The notes under the pieces were generated by a model. It was given only the letters and a program-made list of their open reading frames with translations. It was not told the origin of the DNA and did not search any database. Positions 24,766-34,106 of a stretch of 64,000 nucleotides of DNA are shown one piece after another. The DNA is from Mycetocola zhujimingii. GTDB taxonomy: Bacteria; Actinomycetota; Actinomycetes; Actinomycetales; Microbacteriaceae. A program made the position numbers and the translations under genes. Where the stretch lies: the NCBI RefSeq assembly GCF_003065425.1, contig NZ_CP026949.1, positions 1,302,001 through 1,366,000 of the forward strand, in the 5' to 3' direction. Every line of letters begins with the position of its first letter. Position 1 is the stretch's first letter.

Positions 24766-26525
24766 TCCGACGACACCGCGAACCGTTCACCGTATGGGCG
24801 CCGAACGCCGAGCACGTTGAACTCGTCCTCGGCGACAGTTCAGCCGAGATGACGCGGGGGACCGACGGCTGGTGGGTTCCGGCATCCGACGTCGTCGCGA
24901 GCGACAGCGATTACGGCTACCGCATCGATGGGGCCGGGCCGTTTCCCGACCCTCGCTCGCGTCGCCAGCCGAACGGCGTGCACGAGCTGTCGCGCACGTT
25001 CGATCCCACCGAGTACCGGTGGAACGACTCGGCGTGGAGCGGGCGCCAGCTCGGCGGCGGAGTCATCTACGAGATGCACATCGGCACATTCACGCCTGAG
25101 GGCACCTTCGACTCGGCGATCGCCAAACTCGACCACCTGGTCGACCTCGGCATCGACTTCGTCGAGGTTCTCCCCGTCAACGCGTTCAACGGAACGCACA
25201 ACTGGGGATACGACGGAGTGCTGTGGTACGCCGTCTCCGAGAGCTACGGCGGTCCCGCTGGCTACCAGCGCTTCGTCGATGCCTGCCACGCCGCCGGGCT
25301 CGGCGTCATCCAGGACGTCGTGTACAACCACCTCGGCCCGAGCGGAAACTACCTGCCGAACTTCGGCCCGTATCTGACCGACGGCCCTGGCAACACCTGG
25401 GGATCATCGATCAACCTCGACGGTGAGCACTCGGACACCGTGCGCGAGTACATCCTCGAGAACGTGCTGATGTGGCTCGACGACTACCACGTCGACGGAC
25501 TCAGGCTCGATGCGGTTCACGCGCTCGTCGACTCGCGGGCGACCCACCTGCTCGAAGAGATGGCGACACGTGTTGCCGCACTGAGCGCGGCTGTACGTCG
25601 CCCGCTCAGCCTCATCGCCGAGTCCGACCTCAACGACCCCACGCTGATCACCCCGCGTGAGGCGAACGGGTACGGACTCGACGGCCAGTGGAGCGACGAC
25701 TTCCACCACGCGGTGCACGTCGCTCTCACCCGCGAGACCACCGGCTACTACGCCGACTTCGAGCCGCTCTCGGCCCTCGCGAAGGTCCTCACCCGTGGGT
25801 TCTTCCACGACGGCACCTTCTCGAGCTTCCGTGGCCGGACACACGGTCGTGCGATCGACACCCAGCGGATGCCGTCGTGGCGGCTGGTGGTCGCCAACCA
25901 GAACCACGACCAGATCGGAAACCGCGCAACCGGTGACCGGTTGGGCGCCACCCTCGACCCGGGACAGCTCGCCATCGCCGCGACGCTGACCCTGGCCTCC
26001 GGCTTCACACCCATGCTGTTCATGGGGGAGGAGTGGGGCGCAAAGACCCCGTGGCAGTTCTTCACCTCGCACCCCGAACCCGAACTCGGAAAGGCAACGG
26101 CCGAGGGCCGGATCGCCGAATTCGAACGCATGGGCTGGGACCCGAACGTGGTGCCTGACCCGCAGGAGCTGTCGACGTTCGAGAACTCCAAGCTCGACTG
26201 GAACGAACTCGAGAGTGTCGACTCGGCGAGACTGCTCGACTGGTACAAGGAACTCACGGCGCTCCGCCGGGCACGGCCCGACCTCGTCGACCCGCGTTTC
26301 GGCGCGACGGGAGTCGAGGTCGATGAGGACGAGCGCTGGCTCGTGCTCCGTCGTGGCAGCGTGGCTGTCGTGATCAACTTCGACGAGGAGGAGCACACGA
26401 TTCCCGCACGTGTGGGCGGCGAACTGCTGTCGTTCGCCTCGGATGGCGACGCGGTCCGCGGGCGGCACGACAGTGCGATCACCCTCGCGCCGCACGCCGT
26501 GCTGATCGCCGAGTTCCTCGCCTAG
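24762..26525 (+). CDS. treZ: Malto-oligosyltrehalose trehalohydrolase TreZ
   Basis: The 587-residue GH13 enzyme releases trehalose from the TreY product. It has an N-terminal E-set domain ([17 protein letters not shown]), then [62 protein letters not shown] with the nucleophile, [10 protein letters not shown] with the acid, and [15 protein letters not shown], all standard for TreZ. The ATG overlaps the treY stop. Together with GlgX it completes a glycogen-to-trehalose route for compatible solute or reserve metabolism. No terminator is evident in the 17-bp gap before the convergent macro-domain gene. Confidence 0.96.
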   Translation: MIRRHREPFTVWAPNAEHVELVLGDSSAEMTRGTDGWWVPASDVVASDSDYGYRIDGAGPFPDPRSRRQPNGVHELSRTFDPTEYRWNDSAWSGRQLGGGVIYEMHIGTFTPEGTFDSAIAKLDHLVDLGIDFVEVLPVNAFNGTHNWGYDGVLWYAVSESYGGPAGYQRFVDACHAAGLGVIQDVVYNHLGPSGNYLPNFGPYLTDGPGNTWGSSINLDGEHSDTVREYILENVLMWLDDYHVDGLRLDAVHALVDSRATHLLEEMATRVAALSAAVRRPLSLIAESDLNDPTLITPREANGYGLDGQWSDDFHHAVHVALTRETTGYYADFEPLSALAKVLTRGFFHDGTFSSFRGRTHGRAIDTQRMPSWRLVVANQNHDQIGNRATGDRLGATLDPGQLAIAATLTLASGFTPMLFMGEEWGAKTPWQFFTSHPEPELGKATAEGRIAEFERMGWDPNVVPDPQELSTFENSKLDWNELESVDSARLLDWYKELTALRRARPDLVDPRFGATGVEVDEDERWLVLRRGSVAVVINFDEEEHTIPARVGGELLSFASDGDAVRGRHDSAITLAPHAVLIAEFLA

Positions 26526-26542
26526 GAAGTACAGGACGCTGC

Positions 26543-27040
26543 TTACTCCGCAGAGCGGAAAGCATCGAGCGTCTGCTGTGAGAACAGCACAAAAGTGACG
26601 TCGGCTGGCGGGTCCACCTCGCGGACCGTCCGGACAGCGATCCGGGCGGCATCCGCGAGGGGCCAGCCGTACACGCCTGCGGAGATCGCCGGAAACGCCA
26701 CGGTTGCAGCGCCGAGTTCGTCGGCGACTCTCAGGCTGTTTCGATAGGCGGATGCCAGAAGCTCCGAGCGGTCCTCGTTCGGGTCCCAGACCGGGCCGAC
26801 GGTGTGGATCACGTGTTTCGCCGGTAGTCGTCCAGCCGTGGTCGCCACAGCCTCGCCGGTCGGCAGTCCGTGGGGGAGCACCGTGTCGCGGAGCTTCATG
26901 CACTCGGCGAGGATCTCCGGGCCGCCGGCGCGGTGGATCGCACCGTCGACGCCGCCGCCGCCGAGCAACGAGTTGTTCGCGGCGTTCACTATGGCGTCCA
27001 CCCGCATCGTGGTGATGTCGCCCCGCACGAAGGTGATCAT
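26543..27040 (-). CDS. Macro-domain protein (O-acetyl-ADP-ribose deacetylase type)
   Basis: The 165-residue protein is a single macro domain that probably removes ADP-ribose adducts or deacetylates O-acetyl-ADP-ribose. Motifs are VRGDITTMRVDAIVNAANNS, GGGGVDGAIHRAGGPEIL, and the phosphate loop AFPAISAGVYGWPLADAA. The first two carry the conserved Asn and the Asp20-equivalent region of YmdB/MacroD-like enzymes. The ATG at 27040 has an AGGAGGG site. It lies 8 bp after the metallo-beta-lactamase-fold gene stop, so they form an operon. No partner ADP-ribosyltransferase is visible. Confidence 0.92.
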   Translation of the reverse strand: MITFVRGDITTMRVDAIVNAANNSLLGGGGVDGAIHRAGGPEILAECMKLRDTVLPHGLPTGEAVATTAGRLPAKHVIHTVGPVWDPNEDRSELLASAYRNSLRVADELGAATVAFPAISAGVYGWPLADAARIAVRTVREVDPPADVTFVLFSQQTLDAFRSAE

Positions 27041-27048
27041 CTGCCCTC

Positions 27049-27825
27049 CTACGACGCTCCGAAGGCGCGTGCGGCGTCGACAGCCCTGCGGACGCCTCCC
27101 GTCCACGGCTCACCGTGCCCGGGAAGCACCAGTTCCGCATCGGTGTCGGCGAGCGCGCTCAGCGTGTCGAGCGCCATCGCCGAGTCCGCTGTTGCTGCGC
27201 CGGCGATGATCTGCGCCCCGCGCGTTCCCTTGTATGGGTCGAGCGTGACGAGCGCATCGCCGGACAGCAGGGCGCCGCGTTCGGGGAGATGCAGCGCGGT
27301 GTGCCCGAACGTGTGGCCGGGAGTGAAGACGATCTCGGGTCGCCCCGGAACATCCAGCACGCCGTTCTCCGGAAGGTACTCCACCTTCTCGACGCCTTTG
27401 ACGGTGAGTGCGCCAGCGGCTGTCATGCCGGCGAGCACGGGGATGGCGGCCGGGTACTTCAACGGGTAGACGAACGGTGTGCGTTCCCGCTGGTAGTGGT
27501 ACGGATGAGCGGCGAGGTGTTCGTCCGCCCGGTTCACCCAGATCGGCACTCGAAGTTCAGCCTGGGCCCGAGCGGCGAAACCGAGGTGGTCGAAGTGGGC
27601 GTGCGTGAGCACGACGGCCTCGATGTCGCGCCTCGAACGCCCGATCTCGTCGAGCGCGAGCAACAACGGCGCCCAGGTGGATGGGAATGCCGCATCCACG
27701 AGGGTGACCGCGTCTCCCTCTTCGATCAGGTAGCAGTTGACATACGCATGCTCGAGGCGATGCACCCCCGGTGCGACGTTCCTGGTCAGCGTCGGTCGGC
27801 GTCCCTGCCGTTGTCGGTGTGCCAT
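27049..27825 (-). CDS. MBL-fold metal-dependent hydrolase
   Basis: The 258-residue protein has the metallo-beta-lactamase signature HAHFDHLG within VVLTHAHFDHLGFAARA, followed by GHTFGHTALHLPERG, LSGDALVTLDP and VLPGHGEPW. These provide the usual two-zinc ligand set. The fold covers glyoxalase II-, lactonase- and nuclease-like hydrolases, and no motif narrows the substrate here. The ATG at 27825 has an AGGGAG site. An in-frame extension to 27855 is less likely. It is followed by the macro-domain gene at 8 bp and preceded by the F420-type LLM gene, all on the minus strand. Confidence 0.9.
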   Translation of the reverse strand: MAHRQRQGRRPTLTRNVAPGVHRLEHAYVNCYLIEEGDAVTLVDAAFPSTWAPLLLALDEIGRSRRDIEAVVLTHAHFDHLGFAARAQAELRVPIWVNRADEHLAAHPYHYQRERTPFVYPLKYPAAIPVLAGMTAAGALTVKGVEKVEYLPENGVLDVPGRPEIVFTPGHTFGHTALHLPERGALLSGDALVTLDPYKGTRGAQIIAGAATADSAMALDTLSALADTDAELVLPGHGEPWTGGVRRAVDAARAFGAS

Positions 27826-27851
27826 AGTGCTCCCTGTGGGTGTCCGGCCGC

Positions 27852-28826
27852 TCACAGCGCGCGCAGCTTGTCGAGGAGTGGCTCAGCGGCCGTGGCGAGG
27901 AACTCATCCTGGCGCTCGTCGCCGATCTGGATGAGGGCGATATCGGTGAAGCCGGCGTCGATGAATGCGCGCGCGCTTTCGGCGAGCTCATCGAGATCGG
28001 GACCGCACGCAATCGATTCGGCAATGTCATCCTCGCGGACGAATTGCGAGGCGCCGGCGAATCCTGCCGGCGTCGGCAGGTCTGCGTTGACAGCCCAGCC
28101 ACCGCCGAACCACCGGAACTGCTCGTGTGCCTTCGCGACGGCCTCTTTCTTGTCCGGTCCCCAGCAGATCGGAATCTGCCCGATCACCCGGGACGAATCG
28201 GCGTTCTCCCCGCGGGCCTCGCGCCACTTCTCGACCGCCGCGCCGTCCGGCACCGTCGAGATGAAATGGTCGGAGAGGGGAGCGAACCGCGAAATCGACT
28301 TCTCGCCGGACACGGCGATCCCGATCGGCACTCCGCCATCCGGTGCATCCCACACGCGGGCCGAGTCGACCCGGAAATACTCGCCCTGCCAGGTGACGAG
28401 TTCACCGGTGTGCAGCTCGCGGATGATGGTCGCCGCCTCTACGAGCATGTCCTGTCGCACGTCAACCGACGGCCAGCCCTCGCCGACGACGTGCTCGTTG
28501 AGGTTCTCGCCCGATCCAAGACCAAGAATGAAACGGCCTTCGGAGAGCAACTGCATGGTCGCTGACTTCTGGGCGACGACGGCGGGGTGGTACCTCATGG
28601 TTGGGCAGGTGACGAAAGTGGCGAGGTCCACCCGGTTTGTCGCCTGGGCGACGGCGCCGAGCACCGACCAGGCGTAGGATGCGTGGCCCTGTTCCGTGAG
28701 CCACGGCGAATAGTGGTCGCTCGAAACTTCGAAGTCGAAGCCCGCGTTCTCCGCGGCGATCGCGTAACGGACGAGTTCCCTCGGCCCGCTCTGTTCGGTC
28801 ATGAGTGTGTATCCGAATCGAGTCAT
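27852..28826 (-). CDS. LLM-class F420-dependent oxidoreductase
   Basis: The 324-residue protein is a luciferase-like TIM barrel of the F420-linked group that resembles glucose-6-phosphate dehydrogenase Fgd. It begins MTRFGYTLMTEQSGPRELVR, with SSDHYSPWLTEQGHASYAW as the conserved Asp-His loop, FVTCPTMRYHPAVVAQKSAT, GRFILGLGSGENLNEH and FIDAGFTDIALIQIG. These sequences fit the TIGR03557-type subgroup. It lies 26 bp upstream of the MBL-fold gene on the same strand. There is no clear ribosome binding site at the ATG (28826). Its exact substrate is not known. Confidence 0.88.
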   Translation of the reverse strand: MTRFGYTLMTEQSGPRELVRYAIAAENAGFDFEVSSDHYSPWLTEQGHASYAWSVLGAVAQATNRVDLATFVTCPTMRYHPAVVAQKSATMQLLSEGRFILGLGSGENLNEHVVGEGWPSVDVRQDMLVEAATIIRELHTGELVTWQGEYFRVDSARVWDAPDGGVPIGIAVSGEKSISRFAPLSDHFISTVPDGAAVEKWREARGENADSSRVIGQIPICWGPDKKEAVAKAHEQFRWFGGGWAVNADLPTPAGFAGASQFVREDDIAESIACGPDLDELAESARAFIDAGFTDIALIQIGDERQDEFLATAAEPLLDKLRAL

Positions 28827-28968
28827 ACTGCGACCGTGCCACCCGGCTGCCCGAGATTCAAGGGCTTGCGATGTGGTGCGGATGCCCCCTCGCAGCTGCC
28901 CTTTCCTCCCTTGCCGTCCGCGGGGGCGCGGAGTAAAAACGAGAACATAACCAGGCAAGGGAGCGCAC

Positions 28969-29346
28969 ATGCTAACGACCAGCCAAGCATTCGGTGGATT
29001 CAGTGTGAACGATCTGGATGCCGCCAGGCGTTTCTACGGTGAAACGCTCGGCCTCGACGTTTCGCCGGGCGAGATGGGTGTCCTCCAGCTCACGCTGCCG
29101 GGTGGCGCGAGGGTCATCATCTATCCGAAACCGAATCACTCGCCCGCGTCGTTCACCATTCTCAACTTTGTTGTCGACGACGTCGGCGTGGCTGTCGACG
29201 AACTCAATGCAGCGGGCGTCACCACCAAGATCTACGACGATGACGAGCTGCCGACCGACGAAAAAGGCATCAGTCGCGGCAACGGGCCTGACATCGCGTG
29301 GTTCCGGGATCCGGCCGGCAACGTGTTGTCTGTGATCACGGAGTGA
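28969..29346 (+). CDS. Single-domain VOC (glyoxalase-like) protein
   Basis: The 125-residue protein has one VOC unit pair: [20 protein letters not shown], then [17 protein letters not shown] and [15 protein letters not shown], which ends in the usual DPxGN turn. It may be a glyoxalase, a bleomycin-type resistance protein or a ligand binder. An AAGGGAG site precedes the ATG. It is divergent from the F420 LLM gene and 51 bp upstream of the SDR-like gene on the same strand, so cotranscription is possible. Confidence 0.87.
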   Translation: MLTTSQAFGGFSVNDLDAARRFYGETLGLDVSPGEMGVLQLTLPGGARVIIYPKPNHSPASFTILNFVVDDVGVAVDELNAAGVTTKIYDDDELPTDEKGISRGNGPDIAWFRDPAGNVLSVITE

Positions 29347-29397
29347 GTTCGAGCGGGAAGGGGGCCCACCGGCGTCCTGGGACGTAGTCTCGGCCGT

Positions 29398-30936
29398 ATG
29401 TCCTCTTCCCGCGTTCTTGTCACAGGTGCCACCGGCTACGTCGGCGGGCGACTCGTCCCTCGACTCCTCGACGCCGGATTCACCGTTCGTGTCTTCGTCC
29501 GCAACGCCCGCAAGCTCATCGACGTGCCATGGCGGGACGACGTCGAGGTGGTTGAGGGCGACCTGACAAACGCGGATGCCGTCGCCGACGCGTGCGTCGA
29601 TGTCGACACCCTCTACTACCTCGTGCACTCCATGGGTGCCGGTGGCAGGTTCGAGGAGGTAGAGACCAGTTCAGCCCGCAACGTCGCTGCCGCTGCCGCC
29701 GACGCCGGGGTGTCCCGCATCATCTACCTGGGTGGACTCCACCCAGCGGGAATCCCTCTCTCGGAACATCTGCGATCCCGCGTGGCTGTCGGCGACATCT
29801 TCCTGTCGTCACCTGTACCAACCGTTGCTCTTCAAGCCGGCGTCGTGATCGGCTCCGGTTCGGCGTCATTTGAGATGATCAGGCACCTCACCGACGTGCT
29901 TCCGTACATGCCGGCGCCCCGGTGGGTGCGCAACAGGATCCAGCCGATCGCGATTCGCGACGTGCTGTACTACCTCGTGGAGGCGGCGAAGCTGCCGGGC
30001 GATGTCAACCGCACGTTCGACATCGGCGGCCCTGACGTCCTCAGGTACGGGCAGATGATGAACGGGTACGCCCTCGAGGCCGGGCTGAAGCAGCGGCCCA
30101 TTGCTGCACTGCCCGTGCTCACGCCGTGGCTCGCGTCGCAGTGGGTGAACCTGGTGACGCCAATCCCGCGGAGCCTCGCCGTTGCGATCATCTCCTCACT
30201 GCAATATGACTGCGTCGCCCTTGAGCACGACATCGACCGCTACATCCCACCACCTGCCGGCGGCCTGACCGGCTATCGCGCCGCCGTGAGGCTCGCCCTT
30301 GCCCGGATGCGCGAGGGCGACATCGAGACCAGCTGGCAGGACGCGTCGGTTTTCGGAGCGCCGAGTAACCCGCTCCCGAGCGACCCGCTCTGGGCGGGGC
30401 ACATGGTCTTCACCGACATCAAGGAGCGCGACACCACCGCGAGCGTCGCTGACCTCTGGGCAATCATCGAGGGGATCGGGGGAGACAACGGCTGGTATTC
30501 GTTCCCGCTGGCATGGGCGGCACGCGGCTGGATGGACAAGCTCGTCGGTGGCGTTGGACTGAGGCGCGGGAGGCGGCATCCGTCACGACTGCAGACCGGT
30601 GATGCCCTCGACTTCTGGCGGGTCGAGCTGATCGACCGGGGAACGAGACTGAGGCTCCGCGCGGAGATGCGAGTGCCGGGCCGGGCATGGCTCGAGCTGG
30701 AGGCAACACCGACGCCGACGGGGTCGCACTATCGCCAGCGGGCCATCTTCTTCCCCCAGGGACTCGGCGGCCGCCTGTACTGGTTTGCGATCCTGCCGTT
30801 CCACGGCATCATTTTCAACGGGATGGCCAACCGCATCACCATCGAGGCCGAGAAGCGTACGCGTGCCGGCGTCGAACCTGCCCCAGTGGCGGCATCTTCA
30901 ACGCCGGCGGCAGCCTCAACGCCAGCGGCAACCTGA
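29398..30936 (+). CDS. NAD(P)-binding SDR-like and DUF2867 fusion protein
   Basis: The 512-residue protein has an N-terminal atypical short-chain dehydrogenase fold, with VLVTGATGYVGGRLVPRLLD at residues 6-25 and VVEGDLTNADAV, TLYYLVHSMG and LQAGVVIGSGSASFE. Its last 170 or so residues, from about FGAPSNPLPSDPLW, are a DUF2867 domain related to START-like folds. This two-domain order is common in actinobacteria and sometimes annotated as a nucleoside-diphosphate-sugar epimerase, but no epimerase activity is implied. The final 15 residues are Ala/Thr/Pro-rich. It converges on the acyl-CoA dehydrogenase-like gene. The reaction is unknown. Confidence 0.85.
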   Translation: MSSSRVLVTGATGYVGGRLVPRLLDAGFTVRVFVRNARKLIDVPWRDDVEVVEGDLTNADAVADACVDVDTLYYLVHSMGAGGRFEEVETSSARNVAAAAADAGVSRIIYLGGLHPAGIPLSEHLRSRVAVGDIFLSSPVPTVALQAGVVIGSGSASFEMIRHLTDVLPYMPAPRWVRNRIQPIAIRDVLYYLVEAAKLPGDVNRTFDIGGPDVLRYGQMMNGYALEAGLKQRPIAALPVLTPWLASQWVNLVTPIPRSLAVAIISSLQYDCVALEHDIDRYIPPPAGGLTGYRAAVRLALARMREGDIETSWQDASVFGAPSNPLPSDPLWAGHMVFTDIKERDTTASVADLWAIIEGIGGDNGWYSFPLAWAARGWMDKLVGGVGLRRGRRHPSRLQTGDALDFWRVELIDRGTRLRLRAEMRVPGRAWLELEATPTPTGSHYRQRAIFFPQGLGGRLYWFAILPFHGIIFNGMANRITIEAEKRTRAGVEPAPVAASSTPAAASTPAAT

Positions 30937-30946
30937 GCGGGACCCG

Positions 30947-32065
30947 TCACTCGCGGGTGGACACCGGCCCGAGCAGGTGCGAGGCGACCGTAGCGTGCGC
31001 TGACTCGGGATCGCTCGGGTGAAACAGCCCGGCGAGCGCATCCCGGTACAGGCGGCTCAGCTCGTTGTCGGCGGAGTACGACGACCCGCCCGAGCACCGG
31101 ATCGCCGACTCGACGACCGACCTGGCGACGTCGACCGACCTGGTCTTGGTGCCGGCCAGCAACCGGGACCACGCGGCGCCGTGATCGACGCGCGAGTCGA
31201 CATCCGCGGCGAGGGACTCAATCTGCGGTTTCAGCGAATCGAGAGCGATAGCGGCGTCGGCCAGTTGCCAGCGGATGTCGGGGTCATCGGCGTAACTGCG
31301 CCCACCGGCCTTCATCGATGTCCTGCGGTGAGCAGCCTCGCCGCCGAGCTCGAGGGCCCGGTCGGCGATGCCGGCGTAGACCGCGCTGATGAGCAGGAGG
31401 AAGTTGCTGAAGATGCCGAAGATGTATGGGTCGGAGCTCGGCCCGACCGGCAACCTCCTCGCGATCCGCTCCGGCGCCACCCGCGCGTTCTCGAGCACAG
31501 TGGTGAAGCTCTGCGTCGCCCGCATCCCCAGGGTGTTCCACTCACCGGCCGTTCGGTGCCCCGGCGTCTCGCGGGTGAGGTATCCGTGCACGAGGACCGG
31601 CGCGTCTGGGTCGGAATCGTCCCTGCCGAAGATTCCCAGTCGCGTCCACGCCGGTGACAGCGAGGTGAAGATCTTGGTGCCTGTGAACAGGTACGAACCG
31701 TCGTCCTGGGGTTCCGCGCGGGTTCTCGAGTCGAACATCACCTGGTCGTTGCCGGCCTCGCTGTTGCCGAACGCGAACAGCTCGCCCGCACGTGCGTCGT
31801 CGAGGATCCAGTCGAGGCTTGAGTCCCCGCCCGCCGACACCACTCGGGCGACACCGACGACAACGTGGTGCATGTTGACGCCGAGCGCCGTCGCCGGCGC
31901 GAACCGGGCGAGCATGCGCTGGTTCCTGACAGCGTCCAGCAGTGACTGCGGCGCGAGGTACCCCACGTCGCGGAGGTCGGCCAGATCTTCGGTGAAGAAG
32001 GCGTTGCGCTGGTCGTACCCGGGTGCACGGGAGCGGAACCGCTCGAGCAGGTCTGAGGTCAGCAT
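30947..32065 (-). CDS. Acyl-CoA dehydrogenase-family flavoprotein
   Basis: The 372-residue protein follows the acyl-CoA dehydrogenase plan: an N-terminal helical domain (MLTSDLLERFRSRAPGYDQ), a middle beta domain with FAFGNSEAGND and YLFTGTKIFTSLSPAWTRLG, and a C-terminal helical domain. The MRATQSFTTVLENARVAPER segment replaces the usual SxT/D signature. The catalytic Glu of true dehydrogenases is not obvious, so it may be a monooxygenase- or desulfurization-like member of the superfamily. The ATG at 32065 was chosen over a GTG at 32071. It is convergent with the SDR-like gene (10 bp) and lies 28 bp downstream of the S4-domain gene. Confidence 0.85.
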   Translation of the reverse strand: MLTSDLLERFRSRAPGYDQRNAFFTEDLADLRDVGYLAPQSLLDAVRNQRMLARFAPATALGVNMHHVVVGVARVVSAGGDSSLDWILDDARAGELFAFGNSEAGNDQVMFDSRTRAEPQDDGSYLFTGTKIFTSLSPAWTRLGIFGRDDSDPDAPVLVHGYLTRETPGHRTAGEWNTLGMRATQSFTTVLENARVAPERIARRLPVGPSSDPYIFGIFSNFLLLISAVYAGIADRALELGGEAAHRRTSMKAGGRSYADDPDIRWQLADAAIALDSLKPQIESLAADVDSRVDHGAAWSRLLAGTKTRSVDVARSVVESAIRCSGGSSYSADNELSRLYRDALAGLFHPSDPESAHATVASHLLGPVSTRE

Positions 32066-32093
32066 GTCCACGCGCCCAGCCTAGACGGAGCAG

Positions 32094-32474
32094 TCACTGC
32101 TCGGGTTGTTCCCGACCCCGGAGTTTCTCCAGGTCGCGGCGCTCGCGCTTGGTTGGGCGCCCGGCGCCACGATCGCGCGTCGGCTGCAACGCAATTTCCT
32201 CCCGCGGCGGTGGCGGGGGAGTTCGGTCGATGAGGCACTCTGCGGCGACAGAGGCGCCAACGCGTTTCGTCACCAGCCGGTTCACGACGACGATCCTGTC
32301 GAATCCGTTCTGCCGGACCCGCACCTCGTCGCCGATCTTCACCGGATGCGACGCCTTGACCCTGTCGCCGGCGACGCGCACGTGCCCGGCCCGTGCCGCC
32401 GTCGTTGCCATCGACCGTGTCTTGTACACGCGGACCGCCCACAGCCAGCTGTCCACCCGAACGGTGGTGGTCAT
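32094..32474 (-). CDS. S4-domain RNA-binding protein (Hsp15-like)
   Basis: The 126-residue protein has an S4 RNA-binding domain in the first 60 residues: RVDSWLWAVRVYKTRSMATTAA, AGHVRVAGDRVK and KIGDEVRVR. A basic tail with PTKRERRDLEKLRG follows. This is the Hsp15 (HslR)-type architecture, whose E. coli member rescues blocked 50S subunits that carry peptidyl-tRNA. It starts inside the stop of the MBL-fold gene (4-bp ATGA overlap) and so is translationally coupled to it. Whether it works on ribosomes here is inferred from family only. Confidence 0.9.
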   Translation of the reverse strand: MTTTVRVDSWLWAVRVYKTRSMATTAARAGHVRVAGDRVKASHPVKIGDEVRVRQNGFDRIVVVNRLVTKRVGASVAAECLIDRTPPPPPREEIALQPTRDRGAGRPTKRERRDLEKLRGREQPEQ

Positions 32475-33307
32475 CCGCTGACATCCCCAGAGGCAAGGAG
32501 GGAGTATCCGCGGTGAACGCCCGCCTCGGCAAAGTCCAGCGGCAGAGCCGTCGCCCCCGCTATCCGTTCGGCAACGAGTTCGACCGGTTCGGCACGCGCA
32601 AACGCTTCACGGATGCCGTCGGCGACGGTGCCGAGGAGATCCGCCTGCGCGCGGACAAACGCACGGTCGACGGGAGCACCATGACCGGGCACCACGACGT
32701 CCGAATCGGCGATCATCCCGGCGAGAGTCTCGATCTGGCCCGGCCAGTCCAGCGGGAAGCTGCCCGAGCCGTACATCGGCGGGCCGGATTCCTCGATAAC
32801 GTCGCCCACGATCCAGGCACCAGCATCGGGGACCTGGATCACCAGGTCGGTGTCGGTGTGCCCTGGCCCGAGGGGAATGAGGCGAACGATCCGGTTGCCG
32901 ATGTCGAGGTCGGTCGGTGACTCGAGGAGTTCCGTCGGCGGTGTGAGCGAGACGCCGTGCCAGTCGTACTGTGGTTGCGCCTCCGGGTTGGCCTGCCACT
33001 CGACGAGGCGGGGGGATTCGAACTCGGCGAAGTGCCGAGGAATGAGGTGGTGCCCGAAGATAACGGCCGTCTCAGCGAACCGCTGGTTCCCGAAGGTGTG
33101 GTCGTAGTGGGCGTGTGTGTTCACCACGTGGGTGATCTCCCGCCCGAACGAGGCGGCGTCACCGAGGATATCGTCCGCCTCGCGCGGGTTGCAGCGCGTG
33201 TCGACGAGCAGCGCGCCGGTCTCACCCAGAATCAGGGCGACCGAGATATCGAGCGGTTGGTAGCGCCGCACAAACACACGGTCGGCGACTTCAGTCCAGA
33301 GCGGCAT
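32471..33307 (-). CDS. MBL-fold metal-dependent hydrolase (B-type)
   Basis: The 278-residue protein carries HAHYDHTFGN in VVNTHAHYDHTFG, a zinc motif, then GPGHTDTDLVIQVPDAGAWI, VGDVIEESGPPMYGSGSFP and VVPGHGAPVDRAF. It begins MPLWTEVADRVFVRRYQPLD. This resembles a hydrolase subgroup of unknown substrate. The ATG at 33307 gives a family-like start. The frame extends to 33427 in a section without coding signs, and the ribosome binding site is weak. The stop overlaps the S4-domain gene by 4 bp. Confidence 0.88.
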   Translation of the reverse strand: MPLWTEVADRVFVRRYQPLDISVALILGETGALLVDTRCNPREADDILGDAASFGREITHVVNTHAHYDHTFGNQRFAETAVIFGHHLIPRHFAEFESPRLVEWQANPEAQPQYDWHGVSLTPPTELLESPTDLDIGNRIVRLIPLGPGHTDTDLVIQVPDAGAWIVGDVIEESGPPMYGSGSFPLDWPGQIETLAGMIADSDVVVPGHGAPVDRAFVRAQADLLGTVADGIREAFARAEPVELVAERIAGATALPLDFAEAGVHRGYSLLASGDVSG

Positions 33308-33546
33308 GGAGCCGATTCTACGTGGCGCACCTCGACAGTGAATCGCGCTCGGGAGTCCCCGGCCGCACGCATCGCGCCGGGGCTCGCGTACCGGAGTCCT
33401 GCGGGCAGACGGCTCGTCGCCGGCCACTTACCTCCCCGCGTTGGTCAGGATAAGGTTCTCACCGAGCAGTGTTTACCGCGGAACCTTGTGCGGTGAACGC
33501 AGCGCGGTTCTGGCGGCTCGGATCGCCAGTTGAGAAAGGGTGCGGC

Positions 33547-33879
33547 ATGGGCAAGTTGTTTTACGATTCAACGCTGACCGTCGATTTCGACGACCGGGTG
33601 CTGGCGCACCTGCAGATCGTCATCGGCGCGAAGCTCCGGCGGGGTGAATCGTTCTACTTCAGCTGGAAGGATGACCCAGCGGTCGGCGACGGCCGGAGCA
33701 CGATCTGGCTCGCGCCAAACATCCCCCTGCACTACAAGTACTTCGGTTCGCGCCTGCCCGCGCTCAATCGTGACTGGATCCTGGCGTTGAGCGCATCGTC
33801 GAATTCAGCGAGTGGACTTCAGATCGTGCCGGAACCGCAGCAGCGACCCGCGGGTGCCGCACTGGACGACGAGTCGTGA
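33547..33879 (+). CDS. DUF7882-type conserved small protein
   Basis: The 110-residue product, MGKLFYDSTLTVDFDDRVLA at the start and SWKDDPAVGDGRSTIWLAPN in the middle, belongs to a Microbacteriaceae-enriched family. Databases often label it ATP-dependent DNA ligase, but there is no KxDG motif and it is far too short, so that name is not supported. The sequence looks like a compact beta-rich domain with a hydrophobic core (LQIVIGAKL, WILALSASSN). An AAAGGG site precedes the ATG. The gene overlaps the following one by 4 bp (GTGA), forming a two-gene operon. Function unknown. Confidence 0.8.
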   Translation: MGKLFYDSTLTVDFDDRVLAHLQIVIGAKLRRGESFYFSWKDDPAVGDGRSTIWLAPNIPLHYKYFGSRLPALNRDWILALSASSNSASGLQIVPEPQQRPAGAALDDES

Positions 33880-34106
33880 AGCGGGTCGAGATCGCGTACG
33901 GCGGCCAGAAGTACTCGGTCCCCAACCGCGACATCGCCGACCTCCGGTCGGAGATCGGCGATGCGCTTGGAGCGGGAAAAACGCACTGGCTCGAGGTCAA
34001 CAGCGGCGAGGGCATCCTCGAACCCGCTTACCTCCTGATTTCGCCCGGCGTTCCGATCGCGCTCCTGGACGTCATGCGCACAGTGTCGCGCTCAGAGGCA
34101 GGTTAG
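33876..34106 (+). CDS. Small conserved hypothetical protein coupled to DUF7882 gene
   Basis: The 76-residue product begins at a GTG overlapping the previous stop: MKRVEIAYGGQKYSVPNRDI, then a helix DLRSEIGDALGAGKTHW, and strand LLISPGVPIALLDV. It looks like a small alpha/beta domain. I do not recognise a family name. The strict coupling to the DUF7882-type gene suggests the two act together. The stop overlaps the convergent dps stop by 3-4 bp. Codon use is like that of neighbours, supporting a real gene. Confidence 0.7.
   Translation: MKRVEIAYGGQKYSVPNRDIADLRSEIGDALGAGKTHWLEVNSGEGILEPAYLLISPGVPIALLDVMRTVSRSEAG

Noticed and set aside
33547-33879. ATP-dependent DNA ligase annotation for the DUF7882 gene
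   Set aside because: The protein lacks the KxDG lysine and other nucleotidyltransferase motifs and has only 110 residues.
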